In this document: one piece after another, positions 26,218 to 36,360 of the stretch | Layout: each line of letters begins with the position of its first letter | Numbering within the stretch: the stretch's first letter is position 1 | Assembly (NCBI RefSeq): GCF_023017165.1 | Contig: NZ_JALKBW010000001.1 | Location: 3,574,015-3,638,014 of the forward strand | DNA from: Gordonia alkaliphila | Lineage (GTDB): Bacteria; Actinomycetota; Actinomycetes; Mycobacteriales; Mycobacteriaceae | Direction: 5' to 3' | DNA: 64,000 bases | Program-made: the position numbers and the translations under genes | The notes under the pieces: generated by a model | What the model saw: the letters and a program-made list of their open reading frames with translations, nothing else | Database searches by the model: none | Told to the model about the DNA's origin: nothing

Positions 26218-27747
26218 GTGAGCAGCAACGACATCTGTGACCGTGACCGTGGCCCGCGCATCGAGCTCGGGACAGCCCTGACCAAGAACGACGACGTCCT
26301 GGTGATCGGCCTGATCGCCGCCGATACCGACGCCGACGAGACCGAGCCCACACTGCTCGTCACCGACGACCTGTTCGACGACGAGACCGCCGACGCGCTG
26401 ACCGCCGCGCTGCGCGCCGTCGCCGCCACCGGCAAGGCCGGTCAGGTGGTCTCCGTGCCCGCGCCCGCCGGACTGCCCGTGCGCCTGGTGACGGCGGTGG
26501 GCCTGGGCAGCGCCGCCGACGCCGAGGACGCCGAGAACATCCGCCAGGCCGCAGGCAACGCCGTCCGCACCCTCGACGGTGCGGGCCCGGTGACCTCCAC
26601 ACTGGGTGCCGCCGATCTGAGCGCCGCCGCCGAAGGCTTCTACCTCGGCGCCTACCTCTTCGACGACTTCCGGTCCGGTAAGTCGCGCTCGGATCGTCGT
26701 CCGCCGAGCGAGGTGACCCTCCTGGTGCCGCAGAAGACCAAGCAGGCCAAGAGCGAGCTGGAACACGCCCTCGTGGTGGCCGACGCCGTCGCGCTCGCCC
26801 GCGACTTCGTGAACACCCCGCCGAGTCACCTCTACCCCGGCGAGTTCGCCGACCGCGCCAAGCGGGTCGGCAGCGCGGCCGGACTGGACGTCCAGATCCT
26901 CGACGAGCAGGCGCTCGCCGACGGCGGCTTCGGCGGCATCCTCGGCGTCGGCCAGGGCAGCTCGCGACCGCCGCGTCTGGTCCGCCTCACCTACGCTCCG
27001 TCCGGCGCCGCCAAGAAGGTCGCGCTGGTCGGCAAGGGCGTCACCTTCGACACCGGCGGCATCTCCATCAAGCCCGCCGCCGGCATGGAGCAGATGACCT
27101 CGGACATGGGCGGCGCGGCCGCGGTGATCGCCACCGTCGTCGCCGCCGCGAAGCTCGGCCTGGACGTCGCGGTCACCGCGACCGTGCCGATGGCCGAGAA
27201 CATGCCGTCGGGCACCGCGCAGCGCCCCGGCGACGTCCTCACCCAGTACGGCGGCACCACGGTGGAGGTCCTCAACACCGACGCCGAGGGCCGCCTGATC
27301 CTGGCCGACGCGATCGTGCGCGCCTGCGAGGACGAGCCGGACTATCTGATCGACACCGCCACCCTGACCGGTGCGCAAATGGTGGCGCTGGGCACCCGCA
27401 CCCCGGGCGTCCTGGGCACCGACGAGTTCCGCGACCGCGTGGCCCGCCTGTCCCAGGAGGTCGGCGAGCACGGCTGGCCGATGCCGATGCCCGCCGAGCT
27501 GCGCGCCGACCTGAACTCGCGGGTCGCCGACCTGGCGAACGTGACCAACCACCGCTGGGGCGGAATGCTCTCGGCCGCCATGTTCTTGAAGGAGTTCGTG
27601 GCCGACGACATCGGCTGGGCGCACGTCGACGTGGCGGGCCCCGCGTTCAACGCCGGCGGCGCGTACGGGTACACCGGGAAGGGTGGCACCGGCGTCCCGG
27701 TCCGGACTCTCGTCGCCGTCCTGGAAGACATCGCCAGCGCCGGTTGA
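26218..27747 (+). CDS. pepB: Leucyl aminopeptidase (M17 family)
   Basis: A cytosolic dinuclear-metal exopeptidase that removes N-terminal residues, typically leucine. The 509-residue protein has a variable N-domain and the conserved catalytic domain: [20 protein letters not shown] with the first metal ligands, [14 protein letters not shown] (family signature) and later [14 protein letters not shown] 26218 is divergent from gcvT with only 25 bases between the start codons. It corresponds to Rv2213. Confidence 0.94.
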   Translation: MSSNDICDRDRGPRIELGTALTKNDDVLVIGLIAADTDADETEPTLLVTDDLFDDETADALTAALRAVAATGKAGQVVSVPAPAGLPVRLVTAVGLGSAADAEDAENIRQAAGNAVRTLDGAGPVTSTLGAADLSAAAEGFYLGAYLFDDFRSGKSRSDRRPPSEVTLLVPQKTKQAKSELEHALVVADAVALARDFVNTPPSHLYPGEFADRAKRVGSAAGLDVQILDEQALADGGFGGILGVGQGSSRPPRLVRLTYAPSGAAKKVALVGKGVTFDTGGISIKPAAGMEQMTSDMGGAAAVIATVVAAAKLGLDVAVTATVPMAENMPSGTAQRPGDVLTQYGGTTVEVLNTDAEGRLILADAIVRACEDEPDYLIDTATLTGAQMVALGTRTPGVLGTDEFRDRVARLSQEVGEHGWPMPMPAELRADLNSRVADLANVTNHRWGGMLSAAMFLKEFVADDIGWAHVDVAGPAFNAGGAYGYTGKGGTGVPVRTLVAVLEDIASAG

Positions 27748-27865
27748 AAGGTACCCGCAGGTAACTCGCCAGGGCCCTCAAGCCGGTGGGGCAATGAGGG
27801 TAGGGTTTATCCGGCAGGACCGTCGACCGGCACACGTACATATTTGAGCTAGGGAGCAACACGCA

Positions 27866-29570
27866 ATGGCCTTCTCCGTCGAGATGCCCGAACTGGGTGA
27901 AAGCGTCACCGAAGGGACCGTCACCCAATGGCTGAAGAGCGAGGGTGACACCGTCGAGGTGGATGAACCGTTGCTGGAGATCTCCACGGACAAGGTCGAC
28001 ACCGAGATCCCGTCGCCCTTCGCCGGCGTCCTGGTCAAGATCGTGGCGCACGAGGACGACGTCGTGGAGGTGGGCGGCCAGCTCGCTCTGATCGGCGAGG
28101 CCGGCGAAGCCGCCGACGAGGCGGCCCCACGCCCGCCGCCGAGCCCGAGCCCGAGCCCGCTGCCGCCCCGCACCCGCCGCTGCATCGGAGTCCGCCGCGG
28201 CCCCGCGGCACCGGCCGCCCCCGCCGCACCGGCGTCCGGTAACGACGTGACCATGCCGGAGCTCGGCGAGTCGGTCACCGAGGCACCGTGACCCAGTGGC
28301 TCAAGCAGGTCGGTGACGAGGTGGCCCTCGACGAGCCGCTGCTGGAGATCTCCACCGACAAGGTCGACACCGAGATCCCGTCGCCGTACGCGGGCGTGCT
28401 GCTGGAGATCGTCGCCAACGAAGACGACGTTGTCGAGGTGGGCGGCCGCCTCGCCGTGATCGGCGAGGCCGGCGCACCGGCTGCGGCACCCGCCGCGGCC
28501 GCACCGGAGCCCTCCCCTGAGCCCGAGCCCGCTCCCGAACCGGAACCGGAACCCGAGCCCGCACCGAAGCCCACCCGGCTCCCGCTGCGGCCGCTCCGGC
28601 CCCGGCCGCGAGCGCGCCCAAGGATCTGGAGTCCACCCCGTACGTCACCCCGCTGGTGCGCAAGCTCGCCGCGGAGCACAACGTCGACCTGAACGCTCTG
28701 ACCGGCACCGGTGTCGGCGGCCGTATCCGCAAGCAGGACGTGCTCGCCGCCGCCGAGGCCGCCAAGGCCCCGGCCGCTGCTCCGGCCGCACCGGCTCCCG
28801 CCGCGGCGGCTCCCGCGCCCGCCGCGGCCAGCTCGGCCCTGGCGGCACTGATCGGCACCACCCAGCCGATCAACCGGATCCGCCAGATCACCGCCGCGAA
28901 GACCCGCGAGTCGCTGGCCTCCAGCGCCCAGCTCACGCAGGTCCACGAGGCCGACATGACCCGGATCGCGACGCTGCGCGCACAGGCCAAGGCCTCGTTC
29001 AGCGCCGCCGAGGGGGTCAACCTGACCTTCCTGCCGTTCTTCGCGAAGGCGGTGGTCGAGGCCCTCAAGGTGCATCCGAACATCAACGCCTCCATCGACG
29101 AGGCCAAGAAGGAGATCACCTACCACGGTCAGGTGAACCTGGGTATCGCCGTGGACACCCCGCAGGGTCTGCTGTCGCCGGTGATCCACAACGCCGACGA
29201 TCTGTCGCTGGCCGGTCTGGCACGCGCGATCGCCGACATCGCCGCGCGGGCCCGCTCGGGCGACCTGAAGCCCGACGAGCTGTCCGGCGGCACCTTCACC
29301 CTCACCAACATCGGCAGCCAGGGCGCCCTGTTCGACACCCCGATCCTGGTGCCGCCGCAGGCCGCCATGCTCGGCACCGGTGCCATCGTGAAGCGCCCGG
29401 TGGTACTCACCGCCGAGGACGGCACCGAGTCGATCGCGGCCCGGTCGATGGCGTACCTGCCGCTGACCTACGATCACCGCCTGATCGACGGTGCCGACGC
29501 CGGTCGCTTCCTCACCACGGTGCGTCAGCGCCTGGAGGCCGGCGAATTCGCCGCTGATCTGGGCCTGTAG
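27866..29570 (+). CDS. dlaT: Dihydrolipoamide acyltransferase (E2), reading frame broken by single-base deletions
   Basis: E2 core of the pyruvate (and possibly 2-oxoglutarate) dehydrogenase complex. It has two lipoyl domains, each with the lipoylated Lys in [14 protein letters not shown], Ala/Pro/Glu linkers, an E1/E3-binding domain ([16 protein letters not shown] in the reconstructed frame, then [14 protein letters not shown]) and the catalytic domain ending in [14 protein letters not shown]. As given, the frame shifts at about 28125-28130, 28166-28169, 28201-28204, 28280-28283 and 28573-28578. Each is repaired by adding one base, and 1705 + 5 = 1710 bases gives 569 clean codons, close to the 553 of M. 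tuberculosis DlaT. Sequencing error is the simplest explanation because the enzyme is central to metabolism. ATG 27866 has AGGGAG upstream. TIGR01777, lipB and lipA follow. Confidence 0.85.
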
Positions 29571-30452
29571 TTGCGTATCGCCGTCGCCGGCAGCCACGGA
29601 CTGATCGGCTCGGCACTCGTCGAGTCGCTGACGGGCTCCGGTCACGAGGTCTTGCGCCTGGTGCGCGGACCGGTGACCGGAGACCGCCAGATCCGGTGGG
29701 ACCCGGAGACCTTCGGGGTTCCGCCGGGTGCGCTCGACGGGGTCGACGCCGTGGTCGGCCTCGGCGGCGTGGGCCTGGGCTCACGACGCTGGAGCGGCTG
29801 GTTCAAACAGCAGCTCCGGGATTCGCGCATCACCCCCACCGGGGTGCTCGCCGAAGCCGTGCAGCAGGCCGGGGTGCCGGTCTTCCTCAGCGCCAGCGCC
29901 ACCGGTTTCTACGGTGACACCGGCGAGGAGGCGGCCACCGAGGCGGCGCCGGTGGGCGTCGGCTTCCTGGCGGCACTCACCGCCGATTGGGAGGCGGCCA
30001 CCGCACCCGCGGTCGATGCGCGCGTGGTCCACCTGCGGACCGCGCCGGTGCTCTCCCGGTCCGGCGGCCTGCTCGGTCGTCTGCGGCCGCTCTACCGGCT
30101 CGGGCTCGGCGGTCGCATCGGCGACGGCGACCAGTTCTTCTCGTGGATCTCACTGTCCGACGAGGTCCGCGCCATCACCTACCTGCTCGACGCCGCCGAG
30201 ATCGCCGGACCGGTGAATCTGGCGGCGCCGCACGCGGTGCGGTACGGCGACTTCAGCGACGAGCTCGCCCGCCTCGTCCGTCGGCGGGCCGTGCTTCCGG
30301 TGCCCGCCCGCCTGGCGCAGGCCGTCGGCGGCGAGATGGTCGGCGACCTGATCCTCACCTCGTCCCGGGTGGAACCCGCCGTGCTGAGCGAGCACGGTTT
30401 CGGCTTCGCCCACCCCACCCTGTCGGCAGCCCTGGAGTACACCCGTGCCTGA
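29571..30452 (+). CDS. TIGR01777-family NAD-dependent epimerase-like protein
   Basis: An extended-SDR-like protein of 293 residues starting at TTG 29571 directly after the dlaT stop. The Rossmann motif is [16 protein letters not shown]; further family features are [32 protein letters not shown] and the C-terminal DUF1731 segment [22 protein letters not shown]. Substrates of the family are unknown. Position between dlaT and lipB matches Rv2216, and the 8-base overlap with lipB suggests translation coupling. Confidence 0.88.
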   Translation: MRIAVAGSHGLIGSALVESLTGSGHEVLRLVRGPVTGDRQIRWDPETFGVPPGALDGVDAVVGLGGVGLGSRRWSGWFKQQLRDSRITPTGVLAEAVQQAGVPVFLSASATGFYGDTGEEAATEAAPVGVGFLAALTADWEAATAPAVDARVVHLRTAPVLSRSGGLLGRLRPLYRLGLGGRIGDGDQFFSWISLSDEVRAITYLLDAAEIAGPVNLAAPHAVRYGDFSDELARLVRRRAVLPVPARLAQAVGGEMVGDLILTSSRVEPAVLSEHGFGFAHPTLSAALEYTRA

Positions 30453-31113
30453 TCGTCTGCTGCGCGCCAGCAGCGCGCCTCTCGAAGTCCGCAAGCTCGG
30501 CACCGTCGACTACGAGGCCGCCTACGCGATGCAGCACGAGCTGGCCGAGCAGCGGGCATCCGGCGAACTGGACCACGACCTGCTCCTGCTCCTCGAGCAT
30601 CCGTCGATCTACACCGCGGGTCGGCGCACCGAGGACAGCGACCGTCCGGTGAACGGCGCCCGCGTGATCGACGTCGACCGCGGCGGCCGCATCACCTGGC
30701 ACGGACCCGGCCAGCTGGTCGGCTATCCGATCGTGAAGCTCGCCGAACCGCTCGACGTGGTCGACTACGTCCGCCGCATCGAGGAGGCGCTGATCGGCTA
30801 TTGCGCCGACCGCGGGCTGACCACCGGCCGGGTCGAGGGCCGATCCGGTGTCTGGGTGATCGACGACGCCGGTGAACGCAAACTCGGGCAGATCGGCATC
30901 CGGGTGGCGCGCGGCGTCACCCTGCACGGCTTCGCGCTCAACGTGGACCCGGACCTGTCGGTGTTCTCGGCGATCGTCCCGTGCGGCATCCCGGATGCGG
31001 GGGTCACGTCGTTGGCCGCCGAGACCGGAACGGCGCTCACCGTCGCCCAGACGCTCGACGCCGTCGCCGCGCACGTGCAGGAGTGCCTGGACCGCGTAGG
31101 ATCGGTGCAGTGA
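30445..31113 (+). CDS. lipB: Octanoyl-ACP:protein octanoyltransferase
   Basis: Transfers octanoyl from acyl carrier protein to lipoyl domains, the first step of lipoate synthesis. The 222-residue protein has [31 protein letters not shown], the catalytic Lys in [11 protein letters not shown] and the Cys in [16 protein letters not shown] 30445 overlaps the upstream gene by eight bases and its stop overlaps the lipA start by four bases (GTGA). Its product modifies the lipoyl domains of the neighbouring dlaT and of GcvH. Confidence 0.95.
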   Translation: MPDRLLRASSAPLEVRKLGTVDYEAAYAMQHELAEQRASGELDHDLLLLLEHPSIYTAGRRTEDSDRPVNGARVIDVDRGGRITWHGPGQLVGYPIVKLAEPLDVVDYVRRIEEALIGYCADRGLTTGRVEGRSGVWVIDDAGERKLGQIGIRVARGVTLHGFALNVDPDLSVFSAIVPCGIPDAGVTSLAAETGTALTVAQTLDAVAAHVQECLDRVGSVQ

Positions 31114-32129
31114 CCGCCCAGCCCGCCTCGCCCGCCGACCGCAAGCTCCTCCGGTTGGAGGTGCGCAACTCGCAGACTCCCATCGAGCGCAAGCCGAAGT
31201 GGATCAAGACTCGCGCGACGATGGGTCCGGAGTACTCCGAGCTCAAGAACCTGGTGCGCAGCGAAGGCTTGAACACCGTCTGCGAGGAAGCCGGCTGCCC
31301 GAACATCTACGAGTGCTGGGAAGACCGCGAGGCCACCTTCCTGATCGGCGGCGAGCAGTGCACCCGGCGCTGCGACTTCTGCCAGATCGACACCGGCAAG
31401 CCGAGCGCGCTCGACCGCGACGAGCCGCGCCGCGTCGCCGAATCGGTGCGGGCCATGGGTCTGCGCTACTCGACGATCACCGGTGTCGCCCGCGACGACC
31501 TGCCCGACGAGGGCGCCTGGCTGTACGCCGAGACGGTCCGCAAGATCCACGAGTACAACCCGGGCACCGGCGTCGAGAATCTGATCCCCGACTTCCACGC
31601 CAAGCCCGACCTGCTCGCCGAGGTCTTCGAGTCCCGTCCGGAGGTGCTGGCGCACAACCTGGAGACGGTGCCGCGCATCTTCAAGCGGATCCGCCCGGCG
31701 TTCCGCTACGAGCGCTCGCTCGACGTGCTGACTCAGGCCCGCGACTTCGGGCTGGTCACCAAGTCGAACCTGATCCTGGGCCTGGGCGAGACGCCCGAGG
31801 AGGTGCGCGACGCGCTGCGCGACCTGCATGAGGCCGGCTGCGACATCGTCACCATCACCCAGTACCTGCGGCCCACGCCCCGCCACCATCCGGTGGAGCG
31901 CTGGGTGAAGCCGGAGGAGTTCGTCGAGCACTCCGACTTCGCCACCGAACTCGGCTTCGCCGGCGTGCTGGCCGGGCCGTTGGTGCGTTCCTCGTACCGG
32001 GCCGGACGACTCTACGCACAGGCCATGGCCCGCCACGGCCGCGCACTGGCCCCGGCCATGGCGCACCTGGCCGACGAGGGCACCACCGCGCAAGAGGCCT
32101 CGTCGGTCCTGGCGCGCATGGCACCGTAG
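31110..32129 (+). CDS. lipA: Lipoyl synthase (radical SAM)
   Basis: Inserts two sulfurs into the octanoyl group to form lipoyl. The 339-residue protein has both cluster motifs: the auxiliary 4Fe-4S in [12 protein letters not shown] and the radical-[11 protein letters not shown]. The core [14 protein letters not shown] and the C-terminal [14 protein letters not shown] are typical. GTG 31110 is coupled to lipB. Downstream a separate leaderless promoter for the DUF4191 gene overlaps the lipA stop codon. Confidence 0.96.
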   Translation: MTAQPASPADRKLLRLEVRNSQTPIERKPKWIKTRATMGPEYSELKNLVRSEGLNTVCEEAGCPNIYECWEDREATFLIGGEQCTRRCDFCQIDTGKPSALDRDEPRRVAESVRAMGLRYSTITGVARDDLPDEGAWLYAETVRKIHEYNPGTGVENLIPDFHAKPDLLAEVFESRPEVLAHNLETVPRIFKRIRPAFRYERSLDVLTQARDFGLVTKSNLILGLGETPEEVRDALRDLHEAGCDIVTITQYLRPTPRHHPVERWVKPEEFVEHSDFATELGFAGVLAGPLVRSSYRAGRLYAQAMARHGRALAPAMAHLADEGTTAQEASSVLARMAP

Positions 32130-32132
32130 ACT
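32127..32132 (+). promoter_or_regulatory. Putative -10 element, leaderless start of DUF4191 gene
   Basis: TAGACT, whose TAG is also the lipA stop, lies seven bases before ATG 32140. Confidence 0.5.
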
Positions 32133-32139
32133 GGGCAGC

Positions 32140-32898
32140 ATGGCAAAGGCGAAAGACACCGCGAGCAAAGAGGCCAAGAAGGCCGCGAAGACCGCCCGCA
32201 AGGCGGCTTCGAAGGAGCAGCGCCAGCAGATCTGGCAGGCCTTCAACATGCAGCGCAAGGAAGACAAGGCGCTCATCCCGCTCATGCTCGGCGTGGTGGC
32301 CGTGTCGACCACCGTCTTCGCCCTGATCGGCAAGTACGCCTTCGGCGGCCTCTGGCTGATGCTGCCGCTCGGCATCGCCGTCGGTGTGCTCCTGGCGTTC
32401 ATTCTGTTCGGTCGTCGCGTGTCGGCGACCGTCTTCAAGAAGGCCGAAGGCCAGCCGGGCGCGGCAGGCTGGGCGTTGAGCAACATGCGCGGCCAGTGGC
32501 GCGTGCAGCAGGCCGTCGCCGGCACCAGCCAGCTCGATGCCGTGCACCGCGTGATCGGCAAGCCGGGCATCATCCTGGTGGCCGAGGGCTCCGCCTCGCG
32601 CGTGCGCCCGCTGATGTCGCAAGAGAAGAAGAAGGCCGCCCGCGTGGTGGGCAACACCCCGATCTACGAGATCGTGGTCGGCAACGGCGAGGGTGAGATC
32701 AAGCTCGCCAAGCTCGAGAAGCACATCAAGAAGCTGCCCGGCAACATCGACCGCAAGCGCATGGAGTCGCTCGACGGCCGCCTAGCCGCCCTCAAGAGCA
32801 AGGGCGCGTCCGGTCCCGCCATGCCCAAGGGTCCGATGCCGCAGGGCGCCAAGATGCGCAACGTCGCCCGCACCGCCCGTCGCCGCGGCGGCGCCTGA
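32140..32898 (+). CDS. DUF4191 membrane protein (Rv2219-like)
   Basis: A 252-residue protein of the actinobacterial DUF4191 family. The first 45 residues are Lys/Ala-rich and helical, then two transmembrane helices (LIPLMLGVVAVSTTVFALI and LWLMLPLGIAVGVLLAFIL) and a cytoplasmic domain containing GWALSNMRGQWRVQQAVAG and PGIILVAEG. The basic Gly/Pro tail (QGAKMRNVARTARRRGGA) is nucleic-acid-like in charge. Function unknown; conserved position between lipA and the RDD/glnA1 block in Mycobacteriales. Confidence 0.85.
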   Translation: MAKAKDTASKEAKKAAKTARKAASKEQRQQIWQAFNMQRKEDKALIPLMLGVVAVSTTVFALIGKYAFGGLWLMLPLGIAVGVLLAFILFGRRVSATVFKKAEGQPGAAGWALSNMRGQWRVQQAVAGTSQLDAVHRVIGKPGIILVAEGSASRVRPLMSQEKKKAARVVGNTPIYEIVVGNGEGEIKLAKLEKHIKKLPGNIDRKRMESLDGRLAALKSKGASGPAMPKGPMPQGAKMRNVARTARRRGGA

Positions 32899-32933
32899 GC
32901 GACTGACCCCGGCCGGGGCCCGCTGACGACGCG

Positions 32934-33200
32934 TTACGCGTAGCGGGCGGCCGAGCGGGCCTTGGCCTTTGCGGCCTCCACCTCGCGGTCCTTGGGCGCG
33001 GCGCTGGTCACCAGATGATCCAGCAGGTGCTGGGTCGCCGCGGCCACCGCTTCCACCGCCTCGTCGAAGGCGGCGACGTTGGCCTGCGACGGTTTGGTGG
33101 TGCCCGCCACCTTGCGCACGTATTGCAGCGCCGCCGCGTGCACCTCGTCGGTGGTCGCCGGGGGCTCGAAGTTATGCAGGGTTCGAATGTTTCGGCACAT
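32934..33200 (-). CDS. DUF2277 protein
   Basis: An 88-residue protein of the DUF2277 family, recognised by the start MCRNIRTLHNFEPPAT and the helix EVHAAALQYVRKVAGTTKPS. ATG 33200 fits the family start; the same frame runs on upstream into the remains of a flavin monooxygenase, so a fusion could be misread here. Two or three amphipathic helices are expected. Function unknown; these small proteins are widespread in actinobacteria. Confidence 0.85.
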   Translation of the reverse strand: MCRNIRTLHNFEPPATTDEVHAAALQYVRKVAGTTKPSQANVAAFDEAVEAVAAATQHLLDHLVTSAAPKDREVEAAKAKARSAARYA

Positions 33201-33278
33201 GCCGTTGATTTTACGGCCGATCCGGCGACGACGGTCGCGGCTGCGCTCCGCGGAAGTGCGCCGGTTCCGGTCCGGGAT

Positions 33279-34464
33279 GGAACCGGTCGGCGAGTTGGGA
33301 CCCAGCACGGTGAACAGATTCGGGAAACCGGGGATCGCCGTCATCCGGTAGGCGCGGGGGCCGTCGACTCATTCCTGATCGAGGGTGCGGCCGTCGCGGC
33401 CGGTGATCGCCATGGGCCGCATGTAGTCGTGCGTGCGGAAGCCGGTCGCCAGCACGATCACGTCGAGGCGGTGCAGCCGGCCGTCGACGGTGACGATCCC
33501 GTCGGGCACCACCTTCTCGATGGCCGCGGTCTCCAGCCGGGTGTTCGACGACTGCACGGCGCGGTAGTAGCTGCCCGACACCACCTGCCGCTTGCACAGC
33601 GGCTCGTCGTCCGGTGTCAGTCGCGCACGCAGCGCCGCGTCGCGCACCCCGAGTTGCAGCGACAGGCGCGCGTAGGCCTGCACCGCGCGGCGACGCCAGG
33701 ACGGCGTGGTCACCACGTCGGCCAGAATCTGACTCCCCCACTGCAGCGTCTGGAACACGCGGTCGTGCAGGCCCGGCACGCTGCGCAGCGCGGTGGCGAC
33801 GCCGGATGGCTGCGGCAGCCACATCGGCGCCCACAGCACCCACTGCGGCGACCGCACGAAGTGCGTGAGGCTCGCGGCCCCGCCGTGCAGCGCCGACACC
33901 ACCTGCACGCCGGGTGGATCCGGTACCGATCACCGCGACCGCCTTGCCGTCGGTCACCAGGTCGTCGTCCCAGCGGGCGGTGTGCACCACGGGACCGGCG
34001 AAATCGCCCAGGCCGTCGATCGACGGGATCGACGGATTGTGCAGCACGCCGGTGGCGCACAGCACGAAGTCGGCGGCCAGTTCCTCCCCGCCCCGGGTGC
34101 GCAGTCGCCACCTTGCGGTGTCGTCGTCGAACTCCGCGGCCACCACCTCGGTGTCCAATCGGATCCGGGAGGCGAGGCCGAGTTGCTCGACGACGTCGCG
34201 GTGGTACCGCTGGATCTGCGGCCCGGTGGCCCACACCCGCGGCCAGTCGGGCTTGGGCGCGAACCCGAACTGGTAGATCTGCGACGGCACATCGCAGGTC
34301 AGCCCCGGGTAGCGGTTCCAGTACCAGACGCCGCCCACGTCCGAGCCCTTCTCCAGCACGGTCACGTCGTCGAAACCGGCGTCGGTGAGCACGTGCGCCG
34401 CCGTGATGCCCGCGACCCCGGCGCCGATGATCACGATGCGCGGTGACCGCGGGGCCGCACTCAC
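33279..34464 (-). pseudogene. Flavin-containing / Baeyer-Villiger-type monooxygenase, inactivated
   Basis: The frame opens at GTG 34464 with an FAD Rossmann motif (IVIIGAGVAGITAAHVL) and has VGGVWYWNRYPGLTCDVPSQ and the NADP site VIGTGST, typical of class B monooxygenases. At about 33912-33914 an extra base shifts the frame; the shifted frame continues correctly (GVQVVSALHGGAASLTHFVR) to FRTHDYMRPM. There a TGA at 33369 replaces an expected Trp codon (family sequence W.DGPRAY), then homologous sequence resumes in the same frame (YRMTAIPGFPNLFTVLGPNS) and stops being recognisable at 33279, where about 60-80 C-terminal residues should follow. One frameshift, one nonsense codon and a C-terminal loss make this a pseudogene. 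GTGA overlap with the patatin gene marks an operon. Confidence 0.82.
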
Positions 34465-35411
34465 GCGGACGCGTCCTGCGCGAGAGCGGCGGCGACGGTG
34501 GCCACCGTGCTGTGCCGGGCCGCGGCGAAGGCCTTCCCGCGACGACCCCGGCGCATGAAGTTCGCGCCGAGCTGCACCATCTCCGGAGCGGTCGGCGAGA
34601 CCACCACCACGCGGGTACCGCGGGCCCGGACCCGGGCCACTTCTTGAGTGAGGACTGCCGACATCGGTCGCCGCAGCAGGGTCGCTTCGAGCCGCCCGCC
34701 CACACCGGGCCCGTGGACGTCGTCGAGCCCGGCCATCGACGTGACACGTAGATCACGTCGGCTTCGTCCGCGGCGATCAGATCCACCGAGGCGGTGGAGG
34801 CGGCGCCGCCGTCCACGTAGTCCGCCCGTCGATCTCCACCGGCGGCATCCACGCGGGAATCGCCCAGGAGGCGCGCAGGGCTTCGCTGAAGGTCGCGCCA
34901 CCCGACAGGTTCGGATTCGTCGGGCCCGGCGAGCCGGTGAACGCGACGCGCCGATCCTCGTCGGGCCGATAGCTCACCAGCCGCACCCCGGTGCGCGGCG
35001 GCCAGCGCTGCCCGGGTTCGGTCACCGCGTCGGCCAGTCGGCCCAGCCAGTCGGGATTGGCGCGCCCGCGCGGCGCCAGTCCGGTCAGCGCCGGTGACCG
35101 GACTGGCGGCCCAGCGTGCCCGGCCGCGGCAACTGCGGCCACGGCAGCGACGACGGCGTGTCGGCCAGGTGCCGGGCCAGGCGCGCGTCGACCGGCTGCA
35201 CGAGCTACATGGCGACCAGGTCGTCGGTAGAGAACCCGGCACCGAGCATGGTGACGATCTCCGCGCCCGCCGAAGTGCCCTGCAGGATGGCGGCATCCCG
35301 CGGATCCCAGCCCGTCTGCTCGGCGAGCGCGGCCAACGCGGCGATCGACCATGCGCCGCCGATCGTGCCGCCGCAGCCGATCACGACCGCCGTCGACGAT
35401 CCGGGGCTCAC
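34461..35411 (-). pseudogene. Patatin-like phospholipase, inactivated
   Basis: Recognisable pieces are the oxyanion loop GCGGTIGGAW and nucleophile elbow QGTSAGAEIV near the start (GTG 35411), then GLAPRGRANPDWLGRLADAV, SWAIPAWMPPVEIDG, and the catalytic Asp in DYVDGGAAST, ending MAGLDDVHGPGVGGRLEATL. They lie in different frames: a TAG at 35205-35207 interrupts the first piece, then frameshifts occur near 35090, 34825 and 34750. All three shifts are in the same sense and each is repaired by one added base, which may be sequencing error, but the TAG is a substitution. Between the SDR and monooxygenase genes, with four-base overlaps at both ends. Confidence 0.78.
35076..35106. repeat. Perfect 12-bp inverted repeat inside the patatin pseudogene
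   Basis: CCAGTCCGGTCA and TGACCGGACTGG are separated by seven bases (as read on the minus strand CCGGCGC). One of the frameshifts lies at or beside this hairpin. Confidence 0.8.
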
Positions 35412-36328
35412 TCCGCGATCCCCGATGCCGAGATATCCGATTCCGCGATCCCCGATTCCCTGATCCCCGGCTCGGCGTGCGCGCGTGTCTGGTCCGCGAT
35501 TCGATCGAGGTATCCCCGACGGCCGGCGTTCGCGTTGATCCGAAGGGCCTGGTCGTCGTCGGCCACGCCGCGCGCCAGCCGCATCAGCGGCTCCGGGGTC
35601 AGCAGGTCGGCCACCCGCCAGGCCGGCGACACCCACTGCGGCACCGACGTCTGCGCCGCGCGCGAGCGCAGCGTGTGCAAGATCGCGTCCGCCACCTGTT
35701 CGGGGTCGACGGTGGGCAGCGTGCCGCCCAGATCGGCGCCGGAGGACAGTTCCGTGCGCACCGCGGCCGGCAGGATGGCGCAGACCGCGATCCCGGCCGC
35801 CTCGTACTCGCGGCGCGCCGCCAGCGAGGCGCCCAGCGCCGCGTACTTGCTGGCGTTGTAGGTCACCATGCCCGGCAGCGGCAGTTCCCCGGCCATCGAG
35901 GCGACGTTGACGATGTGTCCGCGGCGTGCGGCGATCATCGTCGGCAGCACGGCGCGCATCCCGAGCAGCACACCGCGCACGTTCACATCGAGGGTCAGGT
36001 CGATCTCGGCCAGCGGCTGTGCGATGAGCGAACCCGTGGGCACCACCCCGGCGTTGTTCACCAGGACGTCGATCCGGCCGTGCACCCGCACGATCTCGTC
36101 GACCAGCGACTGCCAGGACGCCGGGTCGGTCACGTCGAGTCGGCGACACTGCGCACCGGTCGCCGCGCGTTCGGCCAGGTCGGGATCGAGGTCGCCGATC
36201 CAGACGTGGGCGCCGCGGTCGCCTGCCGCGCAGGCGGTGCGCGCACCGATGCCGCGGGCGCCACCGGTGACGAGCACCACCGCGCCGTCGAGTCGAATCC
36301 GTGCCGGCCCTCGCTGGAACAGTCCCAT
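35408..36328 (-). CDS. Short-chain dehydrogenase/reductase
   Basis: A classical SDR of about 306 residues. It has the cofactor site VTGGARGIGART, NNAG in VLVNNAGVVP, the catalytic Ser in VNVASMAGEL, and YNASK. The acidic residue after the second strand (IGDLDPD) suggests NAD preference. The C-terminus has a low-complexity tail (GIRESGIAESDISASGIAE) encoded by a partial DNA repeat, probably dispensable. ATG 36328 is used; ATG 36337, nine bases upstream, is equally possible as neither has a clear ribosome site. The gene heads an SDR-patatin-monooxygenase operon, a set often involved in ketone or lipid oxidation, but the two partners are broken. Confidence 0.85.
   Translation of the reverse strand: MGLFQRGPARIRLDGAVVLVTGGARGIGARTACAAGDRGAHVWIGDLDPDLAERAATGAQCRRLDVTDPASWQSLVDEIVRVHGRIDVLVNNAGVVPTGSLIAQPLAEIDLTLDVNVRGVLLGMRAVLPTMIAARRGHIVNVASMAGELPLPGMVTYNASKYAALGASLAARREYEAAGIAVCAILPAAVRTELSSGADLGGTLPTVDPEQVADAILHTLRSRAAQTSVPQWVSPAWRVADLLTPEPLMRLARGVADDDQALRINANAGRRGYLDRIADQTRAHAEPGIRESGIAESDISASGIAE
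35412..35456. repeat. Imperfect 30-bp repeat in the SDR 3' end
   Basis: TCCGCGATCCCCGAT occurs at 35412 and again at 35442, encoding the repetitive Ser/Ile/Ala/Glu tail of the SDR. Confidence 0.7.
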
Positions 36329-36340
36329 GAGGACCATTCT

Positions 36341-36354
36341 TTACTGCGTAGTAA
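36341..36354. promoter_or_regulatory. Palindromic operator-like site upstream of the SDR operon
   Basis: TTACTGCGTAGTAA (arms TTACT/AGTAA, 4-base centre) lies in the 24-base gap between the RDD gene and the SDR gene. Its size and position resemble a TetR-family operator. No regulator gene is adjacent. The minus-strand 10-mer TACTACGCAG also occurs upstream of ctaC. Confidence 0.45.
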
Positions 36355-36360
36355 GTTGTG

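Noticed and set aside
25609..27624. 671-codon minus-strand frame over pepB
   Set aside because: Antisense of pepB and out-of-frame gcvT; the plus-strand NTDAEGRL motif settles the coding strand.
28100..28600. Programmed ribosomal frameshifting in dlaT
   Set aside because: Five shifts, no slippery heptamers or conserved pseudoknots, and all are explained by one missing base.
30798..32657. 619-codon minus-strand frame over lipA and the DUF4191 gene
   Set aside because: Shadow frame; lipA and DUF4191 are certain on the plus strand.
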